A stretch of 64,000 nt of DNA from Hericium rajendrae (GCA_033439255.1 CM065878.1:682001-746000), one strand, 5' to 3'. Positions 11,303 to 23,390 are shown, numbered from the stretch's first letter. Numbers and translations: made by a program. Notes: a model not told the origin generated them from the sequence alone.

Positions 11303-12316
11303 ATGACCGACGCCCCCGCCACAATTGACGAGACGGCACTGCAGGCGGCCGCGGACCTCGAGATCTGGAACGGCAAGGGCGAGAAGGTGCGCTTCGGGTC
11401 GGTGTTCGAGCAGCAGAAGGCGGTCGTGGTCTTCATCCGTACGTCGGCGCCCCGGGCGTGCATAAATGTAGTCTTGTGATGACCGTGTGCTGTTCTATAG
11501 GCCACTTCTTCTGCGGGGTAATTGAGTACACTTTTGCGTGCTTTGTGTCGAGAATGCTGAAATATTTGCTGCACTGTGTCTTAGAATTGTCAGGTGGGGT
11601 GGACAGTCTATTCTTTCCGCTGTAGCCAGATATCTGATTCGAATCATGCAGCAATATGTAGCTCAGATCACCCAGGTGCCGCAGGATGCGCTCAAGAACG
11701 CGTCTGTAAACATTGCAGTCGTCGGCTGCGGTGAATGGAAGCTCATCCAGAACTACAAAGGTACGCGTCGCGTCGCCCCCTCTGTTCCCCGCTCAACGAC
11801 TTTCATAACCTCGTGCTCTGCCAGACATGACCGGCTTCCAAGGCGAAATCTACGCCGACCCAGAGCGCAAGCTCTACCATGCGCTCGGCATGACGACCGA
11901 GAATCTGCAGGGCACGCCTGCAGGCGAGAAGAAGCGCAGCTACCTGACTGACGGCCTCGTCAGGAACGTGCTGAACAGCATCTGGGTGCGCGCCTGCTTG
12001 TGTTTCGTGGTTCGGGAGTGCTGATGGGTCTGCAGCGCGGGCCGCTGAAGAGCCCGCAGCATATTGGCAAGCAGGGCAATCTGTCCCAGCTGGGCGGCGA
12101 GTTTATCTTTGGGCCGGGTCAGTGATTAATTTCGTCGTTGGTTTGAACTTGTACTGAATTGGCTCTGTAGGCATGTCGTGCTCGTTCGTGAATCGGATGA
12201 AGCACACCGAGGATCGTAAGCCTAGTTCATCAGTTATGCTCGAGCCCAGTGCTGATCCACACCCAGACGTCGAGATCCCGGACCTGATGAAGCTGGCTGG
12301 CGTCGAGCTTCCCTGA
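11303..12316 (+). CDS. PRXL2/AhpC-TSA-like thioredoxin-fold protein with 9-nt micro-exon
   Basis: Putative antioxidant of the AhpC/TSA2 (PRXL2, FAM213) thioredoxin-like family, likely cytosolic. Exons: 11303-11438, 11501-11517, 11585-11593, 11652-11760, 11825-11985, 12036-12117, 12171-12215, 12267-12316; 202 residues. The N-terminal strand VVVFIR leads into RHFFCGNCQQYV, the redox CxxC site. The second cysteine (N-C-Q) is encoded by a micro-exon of only nine bases. Then VAVVGCGEW-like IAVVGCGEW, the helix after GEIYADPERKLYHALGM, and the C-terminal GGEFIFGPGMSCSFVNRMKHTEDH typical of the family. The start is the first ATG of the frame. Its seven introns are dense for so small a gene. Confidence 0.85.
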
Positions 12317-12929
12317 AGTATGGAACCTGTGTTTCGCATTTCCATCGACTTGTACTTGTTCGTTTGGTCTTGTAAGTGAATACCCCGGAGCGCCTCTTGT
12401 CGCATGTCAAGTGTAGTTTTTATGCAGAAATATGGAAATTTGGTCGACATGAGAAGCACATGAAGTCAGGAAAGAAAGTAGAGTGCTGATAGTTACGTGT
12501 TTGGTCTGAAGAATATACCATGGTTTCGCTTACAAGGGCACTGGGACCCTTGGAAGCTGGTGTTGATCGACCGAGCAAATCGGCACGAGATGCAGAGAAG
12601 GAGTTGAATTTCAAAAGCTACTGTATCCCGTACAATGAATATCACACACTATTGTCTTGCAAATGACATTCACCGCTGCATCTGACTATCCAAAACCTAA
12701 TTTGCTCTGAGCCACCAGCTGCAATTGTCTGTGCGTATAAACTCTCCGTCTGACGCCGCCCGAGCAGAAGTGTGAGATCTTGTGTGAGCTCAGCAACTTG
12801 TCGAAACAAACGCGCTTGGGCGCTTGGCGAGTTGTTGGATAGACGGGGTTAGGGTCGTGGGGAGACGCGGCGCGCGTCGTCGATTTCCTTCCTTCAATTC
12901 ATTCCCCTTTCTCTCTATATACTCCCAAA
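12317..12929. other. Intergenic, 5' flank of CCT3
   Basis: 3' flank of the preceding gene and promoter side of CCT3, with a pyrimidine-rich tract (12885-12925) just before the ATG. Short frames only. Confidence 0.55.
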
Positions 12930-15040
12930 ATGCAGGCAGGCCCCGGACAGACACCTGTCTTCGTTATGAGTGCGTTCCCGCCTTGCATGTGTACATCTTC
13001 CGAATTCGACTAACGATCGTACAGATGCCGCCCCCGAGCGGCAGACGGGGCGGAAAGCGCAGATTTCGAATATCACCGCTGCAAAGGTGCGCACGCGGTT
13101 CCCTTCAGTTTTCAAAGCCAATCAGCTTACAGGCTGTCTAGACTGTTGCGGATGTTATCCGGACATGTCTGGGTCCCAAAGCCATGCTGAAGATGATCTT
13201 GGATCCCATGGGTGGTATTCTGTACGTGACTGTCTTTTATACGCTGCAATCCCTAACTTATGATGAAGCCTCACGAACGATGGCAACGCCATCCTGCGCG
13301 AGATTGATGTCGCACATCCCGCTGCGAAAAACATGATCGAGCTCAGCCGGACGCAGGACGAGGAGTGCGGAGACGGCACCACGAGTGTCATCGTGCTCGG
13401 TACGTCGGAACAATCCAATGCCTCCATTAGTTTTACCTAACACATATCAGCCGGCGAAATCCTTGCGCAGTCGCTCGAGCAGCTCGAGCGAGACATCCAC
13501 CCGGTCGTGATCATCTCCGCGTACAACAAGGCGCTGCAAGTCGCGCTCGAGATCGTCAACAGCATCTCCATCCCCATCGACACGAACGACGAGGCGCAGA
13601 TGCTCTCGCTCATCAAGACGTCGATCGGGACCAAGTTCGTGATCCGGTGGTCGGACCTCATGTGCAAGCTCGCGCTGCAGGCCGTGCGCACGGTCGCGCA
13701 GAACGAGGGCGGGATCAGGACGGTCGACATCAAGCGCTACGCGCGCGTCGAGAAGGTGCCCGGCGGCGAGATCGAGGAGAGCCGCGTGCTCAACGGCGTC
13801 ATGCTCAACAAGGACGTCACGCACCCGCAGATGCGCCGCCGCATCCACAGCCCGCGCATCGTGCTCGTCGACTGCCCGCTCGAGTACAAGAAGGGCGAGA
13901 GCCAGACGAACATCGAGATCATGAAGGAGGCCGACTTTGCGCGCATCAACGAGATCGAGGAGGAGCAGGTCAAGGCGATGGTCGACAAGATTCTCGAGTT
14001 CAAGCCCGATCTCGTCGTTTCCGAAAAGGGCATATCAGGTCAGTCTGCCGCCGTCTGTGGGCGAAATATCCAGGTCTGAGTTCGTGTGCAGATTACGCCC
14101 AGTACTTCCTCGCCAAGGCCGGTGTCTCTGCCATCCGCCGCGTGCGCAAGTCGGACAACAACCGCATCGCGCGCGCCGTCGGCGCGACGATCGTCAACCG
14201 CATCGAGGACCTCCGCGAGTCCGACATCGGCACCAAATGCGGGCTCTTCAACATCGAAAAAATCGGCGACGAGTGCGCCCCTCCTCCCTCCTTCCCCATT
14301 ACCACTAACTCGCCCCACTAGATACTTCACCTTCCTAACGGAGTGCTCCGAGCCCAAGGCGTGCACGATCCTGCTGCGCGGGCCGTCGAAGGACATCCTC
14401 AACGAGATCGACCGCAACCTCGCAGACGCGATGTCCGTCGCGCGCAACGTCATGTTCAACCCGCGGCTCATCCCGGGCGGCGGCGCCACCGAGATGGCGG
14501 TCTCCGTCGGCCTGCACGCGCGCGCGCACACGGTCGCGGGCACCGAGGCGGGCCCGTTCCGCGCGGTCGCGGACGCGATGGAGGTGATCCCGCGCACGCT
14601 CGTGCAGAACAGCGGCGGGAACGCGATCCGCGTGCTCACGGAGCTGAGGGTAAGCGCCTTCGTTGCCATGTCGGGGTGTCGTGGCTGACGGTGGGGTAGG
14701 CGAAACACGCGAATGGCGAGCACTCGTGGGGCATCAACGGCGACACGGGCAAGATTGTGGATATGAAGGAGTACGGGCTGTACGAGTCTGCGAGCGTGAA
14801 GGTGAGATCTCCGCGTCCCGTCCTGCCGCCCAGTCTCATGCCGCATCCCACAGATCCAAACATTCAAAACCGCCATCGAGGTTCGTTTTCTCATGACTTG
14901 TAATTGCGTGTCGAGCTGACGCTTCCTTTCCATAGGCCGCGCGCGTGCTCCTCCGCGTCGATGACGTCGTGCAAGCGACGAGGAAACATCAGGATGAGGG
15001 CCAGCAGGGCCCGCCGCCCGAGGACCAGATGGAGGGCTAG
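12930..15040 (+). CDS. CCT3: T-complex protein 1 subunit gamma (CCT3)
   Basis: Subunit of the cytosolic TRiC/CCT chaperonin that folds actin and tubulin with ATP. Exons: 12930-12969, 13025-13086, 13142-13221, 13269-13399, 13451-14038, 14092-14272, 14322-14649, 14700-14801, 14854-14880, 14936-15040; 547 residues, standard length. Group II chaperonin signatures are visible: [30 protein letters not shown], the catalytic [53 protein letters not shown], the ATP-site [10 protein letters not shown], and a C-terminal [18 protein letters not shown]. The gamma identity rests on [10 protein letters not shown] context, the [11 protein letters not shown] loop and [15 protein letters not shown]. Codons end strongly in G/C. 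Overlapping frames on both strands are shadows. Confidence 0.97.
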
Positions 15041-15726
15041 ACGATAGATAGCAGCAGTCGTATGAACCATGTATTTTCTCTGACCACCCAATCTTGCATT
15101 GCAGTCGATCTATCTCATCTTCTGAGCACAGCAGGTTCTTTTAGTCTCAGATTGGATATGATCGCGCGCGTGGCGGATTTCGTCCTTTATACCTTTGAGG
15201 ATGTGGTGAATTGCTAGCAAAGCTATCTGGATCACAGGCCGTTCTGTAAGGACCGGGCCTTTAAGTGATGGACTGTCAAGAGGAACGCGACAACTGGATC
15301 CTGGTCGCAGGTTGTCGCGAAGAGCCGATTCAAGAGGCGAACACGGACGCCTTCTTGCCGTTTTCAGGTCGCGGGTTGTCATATAGCAATATCTCGAGGC
15401 CACGGGTTGTGGCAGGGCGACAGCTGGAAGTACTTTCGCTGGGCCTGATGGTCCTAATGCCGTTCGTCCACCCACTAAACGTCGAAAGTAGGTAACCAGC
15501 ACACTTCTCAGTGATTGTCGACTGTGCTTTCCTGCGCCACCTCATTTCACACTCCGCCCCCTGCTTGTCTAAACTCAGTGCGGTTGAAGTTCAAGCGCCG
15601 ACAAGGGCGCGACCCCTCCCAACTGTAGGGCGCGTTATGTAGAAAGTAGGGGTCCTCTCAAGACTCAGACTCACTGAGCTGGACCCGTGAGTGTGTCCCT
15701 CAACTACTCACTCGTACTACTTCAGA
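15041..15726. other. Intergenic; possible 5' UTR intron at right end
   Basis: No gene supported. Just before the ATG at 15727 there is an intron-like stretch, GTGAGTG at 15687 to TTCAG at 15725, which would be a very short (39 bp) leader intron. Confidence 0.4.
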
Positions 15727-17835
15727 ATGCCAGCGCTGTCTCCAGAACGCTTTCTCAGAGTACCTATCACCGTAGAACATGGAGCAACAAGCGATGCGAA
15801 GCTCTATGATTCAGAAAACTGTGATTGCACCGAGTCTGACTTTCAGGTGTTTCCATGGCGTTCCCGGTTATCAACACCTCTCTGGCCGTTGGAAAATCTT
15901 CTCAGACGTTACAAGTATGACACATTTGAAGTTACGTCGCCAAACTGCAAGACTTCCTCCGCAAAGTATGCTCTCTTCGAATCTCTTCTGGTAGTTCACG
16001 CTCACCTGGGCCACTGCGGTAGCCATTGCGACACAATCAAAGAGCTATATCTCGAGCCCACACTTGAGGTCGTGAACAGAGACTTTTTTGACCCCATGCT
16101 CGGCCTGCCTCCTTTGCAGGCATACATAACTGACGTTGAGCACGGTAAATAAGTTCCCTGCGCCGTGAATGACATCGTCCTTAATTTGATCCCAGGACCC
16201 ATGCGGATGGTGTTGATTTCGATGAATGATCCCGATGATGCCACGCGAAAGTGGTGCCCACCTGATGAAGCCTTCGACGCCAGAATTCACAAAAAATGCT
16301 TTGGAATTGCCATTTTTCTGGTATCATACTCGTGTTACTTCGTTCAAACAGGGGTGCTGATGTGTTTGTAGCAACCCGGTGCCATTCGCCCCCAGGATTT
16401 TCCACCGCCCGCCGCGATCGATTTGGGAGTACCCCCCATTGTTCGTTGCGCGATCAATGCCTTCTTGTCACAAAGTCAACGGGTGCATTGCGTATACGGG
16501 ATGATGACGGACGGGATTACGTCCGTTGTGTTCAATGAGGCGGGCAGAGGCACATGGGATCTACTGGATGATGAACTCGTCGCCGAAGCAATATCAACTG
16601 ACGAAATTCCCATTCGACTGACGCTGGCCATGCTCGCAAACGAAGCTGCCAGAACATCGAAAGGCTTTTCCCGCCCTTCTGATGTGCATCTTCTACAGGG
16701 AGCTCTTCCGCCTTACCGCTCCCCCGAGGAACTCGAACCCATCGTGTTAGCTCGGCGACATTTCTGTGACTTTGATCTCTTTACCATGCAGCGTTCGTCG
16801 AAGGAATGGTGGATGTTTTGCGAATGGAAGCGCGTCAACATGCTGTTGGCCAAGCCCTTACAACGAGGGAACGTACTTGCGCTCGAGCGAGATGGATTTA
16901 GCCGTCGTTTTCTACCATGGCGATCTCCTTACCCCAACAATCCGGTGCCGCCGGAGACGGAAAACAGCGTGAAGCAGTTCTTTCGACCAAGGGATACGAG
17001 CGTCGACGCGCTCATGGCCTCGTCAACCGAACTATCTTTCGAGATATCGGATGTCTGTCGGGCACGTCGCAACACTTATTCACAGGTGTTCTTCGGACAT
17101 ATCACAGGCAGTTCTCGCAAGCTCTGTCTGAAGCTCTTTGATGAGCGGTTCTTCCGCACTCCGAAGTACAAAGACGTTAATTTCGCCACAGGCGAGCCGT
17201 GCCGTCGCCTGCTGAAGTTGAACTTTGCGGAGAATATGATGCGGTGCGAGGAGGCTGTGTATAATCGCATTGCATATCTGGAGGGATATATAATCCCGCA
17301 TTGTTATGGATTCCATGTCGTGAGTGTTTTGTGTTACTTTATTTCAATTTGTTCACGGGGACGCATTTGATGCAGTTTACTCTTCCAGATGGCTGGGAAG
17401 TGCTGGGAGTTTTGATAGAAGCCATCGATGCACCTTCATTATCCAGAAGTGGCATTGCCAGCCTTCCCCGCGAAATACAAACGAACTTCGTTAGTTCGTC
17501 CTCTTACAGATCACTTTCGAGCTATCTAATGCGCTGTTTCATAGCTCACGCGACTCCGCCATGCGGTACGGGCACTTAAATTCGCCGGGATCACGCAACC
17601 GGACTGGCACCTTAGCCAGATACTCTGTCCGCGCATTTCGGATGTGCCAGATGAAGCTCCGGGGGTAGTTCTCATCGACTTTGCATTTACCAAGCAGCAT
17701 TTGGGTGACGTGCGCGGTACTCCCGTGACGCCTGACATTGGATGGCTTCGCGCATTTCTCGTCTGTGACTTGGGTATTGACAGATCACTGATGGACGAAT
17801 GCTGGTTTGAAGCAGTAGAAGAAGAATATTGTTGA
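15727..17835 (+). CDS. Fungal kinase-like protein with degenerate catalytic residues
   Basis: Exons 15727-16144, 16196-16320, 16372-17319, 17376-17489, 17545-17835; 631 residues. The first 400 residues are of unknown fold. The C-terminal third resembles the protein-kinase-like fold found in many Agaricomycete proteins: a beta-rich start (QVFFGHITGSSRKLCLKLF, the lysine of the VAIK-type strand being KLCLK), an alpha-C-like helix (MMRCEEAVYNRIAYLEG), HCYGFHV, a hinge-like VLGVLIEAI, then HLSQIL in place of the HxDxxxxN catalytic loop and LIDFAF in place of DFG. The catalytic loop has no Asp-Asn pair in the right spacing, so it is probably a pseudokinase or a diverged kinase-like enzyme. The exons are open and consistently phased, so the gene looks intact. 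Confidence 0.7.
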
Positions 17836-18714
17836 CGGAGATACTACAGTATCAATCATCTACTGTACCTAAATCGCGCCGCGCTCTCGGCGACCTGCCA
17901 GTGCCCGCGGCGACCAGCATGCACAACGAAGTGTCCGAGTTCATGCGACTCGCGACTTGGAGGTAGAAGCGCATCCCGCAGTATGCCTCCCGCCCACGCC
18001 CATTTGCCTCGTCCGCGCTCCGACCTCGCTCGTCCACGCGTCCCTGTGCGTTTCTGGCCAACTGGATCCTGATTCACACTGACGAGCCCGCCCTGATCTT
18101 GCACCACAGAGTGCGGCTGCGGTCGCGCGTGCCATGCCCATTTTAATGCAATGTATGGAGTGATATCACTTGTCCGAGCATTTGCAAAAAGTATAGGTTT
18201 TCTGCAGCCGTCAGTAAGCAATCCTGCACACCGAGCCTCACGAGCGCACCTTTCCCGTTTATGACTTGATCATCGCTCGCAATAGGCGTGACAACTCGAA
18301 TCAGCGCGTCTACAACCTGCCCTCGGACTGCATGCAGAAGCTCAACCGGATGGAAACACAGCGCCTGCGAAAGAATTGCCCGGACGCGAAATCAGATCTT
18401 GGAAGGCTGTCAAGGTGCTAGCAATACGATCGTTGTAGATTCCTGATCCATCATCATCTCGATCCCCCTCAGACCACATGGATCACTGACAGACAATTTT
18501 GAACAGCGTGAATACGTTCAACTAGCCGGACTATCGTACCATGATACAACGGGATAATTATTACAGGTTCCTAAAGATGTACAACAATGGTAAAATTTTA
18601 AGACCGTCCAATAGCTCCGAGATTCATAGAACAGGAGAAAAGTAACTCGATCGTCCGGGAATCGTGAAATCATTGAAGGCATAACGATCATCGAGAGAAA
18701 ACATAAAATGAAGT
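17836..18714. other. Intergenic, unresolved
   Basis: Convergent 3' flanks. A forward open stretch around 18240-18420 encodes a charged peptide with RRDNSNQRVYNLPS, but it is too short to assign. Nothing else is supported. Confidence 0.4.
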
Positions 18715-21700
18715 TTAGACGATGCTGAACCTGCACACCCAGAGTCAATCTTCGTGTCGAGCAGCAGAATAAAGAGCACGTACGCATTCGACCTCCAGTC
18801 CTTGCCCTCGTGCGCGGCGTCCTTCTTATCCTGTGCGAGATTCGCCCAGCCCGACGGGTGGCCCGCCTCGGGCAAGAGCGCAGAGTCACGCTTGGAGACA
18901 ACCTTGAACTGGCTGTGGCTCTTCCCGCTCGACTTGGTGCTCATCGCATCCTCCTTCTTGCGCGAGAACATCTCCTGCAGCACCTGCATGCGACTCGTTT
19001 CGTCGCTCTGCTTTGCCTCGCGCATGCGCTCGCGCACATGGACCAGCCGACCGTCGACGTACTCCATACCAGTCGTGATCGAATCCGCAACTGCCTTCTG
19101 GATCTGGCGCTTCACGAGTCCGGTTGCCAGCGGGCGGAGTGTCTTGTACAGGACATCATGCTTCGAGTCGCGGATCGAGAACTTGAGCGAGTCGACCTTG
19201 ACGTGCACGTTCTTCACCTTGAAAACAGAACTAGGATCCTTGTCCGAGGAGACGAGGTGAATAGTCGCAGACAGGCCCTGTCCACCAAGTAGCACGTCGG
19301 CGAGGCCCGAATCGCTGAGCTTAATACCCGTCTTCTTTTTGAAATAGAAAGCCACGTCACGCATGTCAGCCTGCATGTGTCCAAACGTAAGCGTGAACTC
19401 GTGGTGATTCTCGTCCTTGATGGCATTGTACGGCGAGAACTTGATGTAGTTGTGCGCCTCAAGGGCTACAACGTTGGGGAACAGGTTGCGACCCTGCAGC
19501 GTGAGGTTCTCGACGACGAGGTCAAAACCTTCGTCCGTGTACTCGACTCGCGGGATGGGGACATAGCCAACCTACAAGCGCACATATGATCAGCTTCGAC
19601 ACAATAATGGCAACAAGACGAGCACGCACCTGATCGACGAGCATCGGCAGAATTACCTTGCGAATGTCCATCCACAATTCGGGCTTGAATTTCAGGCTGC
19701 CCTCGCTGTCGAAGAGCAAGTCCTTCGTCAGGCGTGCCCAATCGTCGCCGAAACGCTTGTTGAGTGGATCCTCTCCCATGGCCTTGAACCAGCTGCCGAT
19801 CGATGAGAACAGGTTGTCAAAATGGACCTTGTACTTGTCGTCGTAGAAGCGCCGACCAGACTCGCGAAGCTCATGGCCCTCGGCATTGCACGCAGGCTCA
19901 AGGACGTAGCCCGGCTCGAGCAGGACCTTGCGGGCATAAGCATCCAGAGCAGAGAACCACTTGCGGAAGTCATCGTCATTGTGGGCGTCGTTGGTGAGCT
20001 TGTTGATGGCATCGAAGATGGGGTCCATACTCTGGCCGTTGGCGAAGCGCTCCAGAAGGGTACGGATCTCCGTCGTCGCCTGCTGCAGATTAGAATTCTG
20101 CGGCGAGAAAGGTCAGTCGTGGATGAACTGAAAACACAAAGTAATACTCACGCCCGTCACGCGCTGTTGACTCTCTTTACCATGGCCCACAGCCGACTTG
20201 CCATGGCTGACATACTCTTCGATGAAGTTGAGCAACCAGCGAATGCTCTCCTGGTAGTCATTGTGCTTCTGGCACTCGAGAATCACCTGCAAAGATGTTC
20301 AGCGAAATTCGCACTCGACGTTGATATGCAAACCTTTTTGCCACGGTAGATGAACTGATCGCGACGTTCCTCGGGGAAGTACTCCTCAGTGAGAAATTTC
20401 CGACCGCGCTCGAATTTATCATTGGCAGTTCCCTTCTGCTCCTGCGGGACACGGTCTGTGAAACCATTCTGCGACACAGATATGAGTAAAGCGCGCAGAA
20501 CAACGAGCATAAGAAACCTACTTTCATGCCCTGAAGTCTTGCCTTCAGGCCTTGCTTCTTCATCTCAGGATCCACATTTTCGTCTTCCATCTCCCTGCAT
20601 CGGACTTCAATCTTTTGCTCCGTCAACTGCAAATAACCAATACTCACTGTTGGGTGCCACTCATCTCCTGACCTCCTGCTTCCTTGGTCTGCTCCTTCGA
20701 ACCTTGCGCGCGCTGCCTAATCTCGTTCAGAGCTTCGCCGCCCTTCCTCACCTCACCCTCATGCTCGACTTCAGTGCCTTCCTGCGGGTGGTGTCTCACC
20801 TTGGCGTCCTCGCGCCCAGGGACGGGCACGGTCGCCTCGGCAACCGGCGTCTCGCCTGGTCCGATCTTGCGACCGCCAGCAGTCTCAAACTGGTCCTGCG
20901 GCGCAGGCTGGTCGACGCCAGCTAATGCATTCTGGTCGGGACGTATAGCCTCAGCAGCATGGGCGGCGCCGCGTGCGAGGAGATCACGGCCAATAAGCGA
21001 GAAGTCGGAGAGGAGCTTGCGCACTTCCGAATTAGTCGCGATCAAGGTGAGGAGCGTGCGGAGGTGCTGAATGGCTGGAAGGCAATCGTCAGTAAATTGC
21101 GGAGACGGAGGCAGAGCGAGCGATCCGCAGCGCAGCAGAGCAGATGCTGTTCGCGGAGATGATAGCGATAAGGCCAAATGCGGGAAGCACACCGACGCGT
21201 GACGTCATAGCATTCAGACGAGCGGAAGCGCGCATATACCCCCGCCGCCCGCCATCCCAGATTGTAATGACGCGTTTCAACGTCGTCGACACGTTCGAGA
21301 CATGCGCACGCGACAGGACTGAGTGAGCGGAAAACGAGCTTACCCTGCTGGCCGTCATCCTGGGCCTTCTGCTTGTCCAAGGGAAGGACCTCGTTCGGGT
21401 CCTTTCTTGCGCCCTCGACACTGGTATCGCGTGTATGCCAGAAAAAGTTCTGGAGAAGCTCATCCGAGTTCTTCTGCTGCACGATCAGACGCAGAGTCTC
21501 GATGATGTCGCGGGTGTCGTCGATGAGCTTCCGCCCTTCGGAAGACAGCTTGTCCTCGTCCACGGGACGGGACTTGAGGACATGCTTGAGCGTGCGATCG
21601 ATCTGCTCGTTGGAGGGAAAGCGGCCCTGGCGGAAGGCTTCAATGACGCCGTAGAAGCGAAGCTGTCGGATACGGCGGGTCAGCGATACAAGAAACAGAG

Positions 21701-21825
21701 TGGGGAGGAAATGGACGCGCCTTGCGGTCGACATCGGCGGCCTTTGCCTGTTTGTCGACGGGGGCGGTGACGGCGTTCTTGCCGGGGTGGGCAGAGGTAT
21801 CTTTGGTAGCGGTAGGAAGAGACAT
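18715..21825 (-). CDS. HAM1-like protein (TULIP/BPI-like lipid-binding C-domain)
   Basis: Reverse-strand gene: exons 21721-21825, 21344-21662, 20648-21074, 20522-20594, 20334-20468, 20152-20286, 19630-20097, 18784-19571, 18715-18730; 821 residues. It matches the fungal HAM1-like family (HAM1-like N-terminal and C-terminal domains, formerly DUFs). Landmarks: LRFYGVIEAFRQGRFPSNEQ, HVLKSRPVDEDKLS, then a Gln/Glu-rich linker, RDQFIYRGKK, WLLNFIEEYVSHGKSAVG, DWARLTKDLLFDSEG, IRKVILPMLVDQVGYVPIPR (the amphipathic strand typical of SMP/BPI-like lipid-binding folds), and the end DWRSNAFSIV. Function is unproven; the fold suggests lipid binding at membranes. The first intron appears to be GC-AG (21666-21720 side: AAG then GCGCGT), and the second intron (21075-21343) is unusually long for the gene. 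Confidence 0.88.
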
Positions 21826-21994
21826 GGTTGCTGGTTCGCTGCTGCCATTCCGGCCGTTAAGTAGCTTGGGCGGGTAGTGATGACAGCCAAGACGTCATTC
21901 ATGTTGGAGTTTGACGCAGAGACATCCGTCCCACTACCTGATGTCATCCATGTCTCAAACTTGCTGTACATTCACCTAGCGACTATATCGTTAA

Positions 21995-22086
21995 GACACT
22001 ATAGCCAAGTGGTTACGGCGACAGATTCGAATCTTCCGATCATCTGTTTCCCTCTGGGAGCGCAGGTTCAAATCCTGCTGGTGTCG
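21995..22086 (+). tRNA. trnS(CGA): tRNA-Ser(CGA) with 10-nt intron
   Basis: Acceptor GACACTA pairs with TGGTGTC, discriminator G. A box TAGCCAAGTGG and B box GGTTCAAATCC are intact. Anticodon stem ACAGA/TCTGT with loop TTCGAA then the 10-nt intron TCTTCCGATC after position 37. A long class II variable arm (CCC-TCT-GGG) marks it as tRNA-Ser. A Pol III terminator of eight or more Ts follows. Confidence 0.93.
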
Positions 22087-22103
22087 TCCGTAAAGCAAAT
22101 TCG

Positions 22104-22112
22104 TTTTTTTTT
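22104..22112 (+). terminator. Pol III T-run terminator
   Basis: A run of about nine T residues 18 bases after the tRNA-Ser(CGA) gene. Confidence 0.8.
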
Positions 22113-22249
22113 GTTCATCTCATATCTCATGCATCTTCCAGATTCGATTGCAAGGCAACATTTTTAACAATGTTTCTATGACTCCTTGCGTTGGCAACAT
22201 CTCAGATGCCCTGTGATTGATTGCGTTGTGGCAAACTTGTCCTGAACAT

Positions 22250-22385
22250 AACAGGTCAGAGTCAGTCCCTTGCTACATTCCTGTACCCGTCAGGGAACCA
22301 GGTCGTTCGACTTCCAGAAACGTCCTGTCCGTCCGGCCCGTCCTGTCCGTCCTGTCCGTCCGAACTATCGAGAACGTCCATGAAA
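22250..22385 (-). repeat. Dispersed GGACA-rich repeat, copy 1
   Basis: Contains CGTCCTGTCCGTCC repeats next to CAGGGAACCAGG. Read on the reverse strand it aligns loosely with the copy at 41590-41710 (GGACAGGAC then CCAGGGAACAGG). It looks like a dispersed element of unknown class with an internal GGACA/GGACG tandem core. Confidence 0.45.
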
Positions 22386-22393
22386 CGGAAAGT

Positions 22394-22422
22394 CTGCGAC
22401 TGCGACTGCGACTGCGACTGCG
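22394..22422. repeat. CTGCGA hexamer microsatellite
   Basis: Nearly five tandem copies of CTGCGA. Confidence 0.8.
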
Positions 22423-22953
22423 GTGAGTAAGCAGGCGGCCGGCGCTATGTTTAGAACCGGAGATCGATTGTATCTCACCTCGATCGCGAAGCGCGCCGCC
22501 CGATGCGTCGACGCGCCATCGTCCCCAGATCTCGACTTCAACTGTGTCGCGTCTCATCCCGTGTGTCGCCCTCTCATCCACTCTCCTCGCCTATCCAACA
22601 ATAGCCACACACAAACCGCGCACGTTAAGAAGTCGGAGGGACCCATTGGACCTGCCAGGCCGTAGTACACGTCGTGCACGCACGCGCCGCAGAGTATGTA
22701 CCCTCATCTGCCCCTCACGACGATCCAGTATCTGCGCACAACGACGCCAGACCGCCGATACCCGGAGTCGAATCGGGAGAGGCCCGCACGGCCGCCGTGC
22801 ACGGACCTCGCGAAGAAACCACGCCATTTAGGTTGCGGTCGAGGAGCGGGGGTGATTGGAGATGGTCATCCGCGATATCCAGTACCATTGTGAGTCCATG
22901 GCCACCACTGCTGGGATCTTTTGCTGATCACACGAGTGAATCCCGCTTCTGCC

Positions 22954-23390
22954 GATGCTCACAACAACATGGATAGCGTCGTACCGACTCGCTCGACTCG
23001 TTCGCCCTGCGCGCGCTCCGTGCCGTCCCTCAATTGTCTCTCTTTCGCGGGCCTTCCGGACTCGAAGCTTGCCTTCGATAGGCTCCTCAAGCATGACAGT
23101 CTCGTGCTGCATCCGGGCGGCATCTTTTCGCTCTTCTTCAGCAGGCTCCTCAGCAACTGTAACTTGCGTCGTGACCTACTTTCGCCTTTGGCCCGCATTT
23201 CTACCTAGGCACATTGCAGTTCATCCCTGAGACGATACTCAGCATCAAAGAGCGCAGGGCCTTCATGACGTTGCCACCGACAGACGAGGTGAAGCATCGC
23301 ACGCAGGACGAAGAAATGTTCCAGCACGCGTGCCTTGTCGACACCGGCTTCTTCATGCAAATCATCCTCGGAGAGTGAGTTCGATTCCGA
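22954..23390 (+). pseudogene. Fragment of Ppo-type fatty acid oxygenase (heme peroxidase)
   Basis: Two adjacent forward frames resemble psi-producing oxygenase/linoleate diol synthase. The first gives PDSKLAFDRLLKHDSLVL followed by HPGGIFSLFFS, like the start of the heme-peroxidase domain. The second, near 23212-23385, gives LPPTDEVKHRTQDEEMFQ and CLVDTGFFMQIILGE, like the region before the substrate channel. The parts between them, the heme-ligand region and the P450 domain are missing, so this is a small remnant of a host gene. Similarity is judged by eye from remembered family patterns. Confidence 0.5.

Larger units (their letters stand above)
22113..22953. other. Repeat-rich interval
   Basis: No gene supported. 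It contains a GTCC-rich dispersed repeat and a CTGCGA microsatellite, listed separately. The open frames are shadows of the repetitive composition. Confidence 0.5.

Noticed and set aside
13647-14321. 224-codon forward frame and several reverse frames in CCT3
   Set aside because: Shadows of a G/C-rich third-position bias inside a certain gene.
18240-18420. Short peptide with NRRDNSNQRVYNLPS, at first sight Helitron-like
   Set aside because: Too short and without Rep or helicase motifs; similarity rests on a few common residues.
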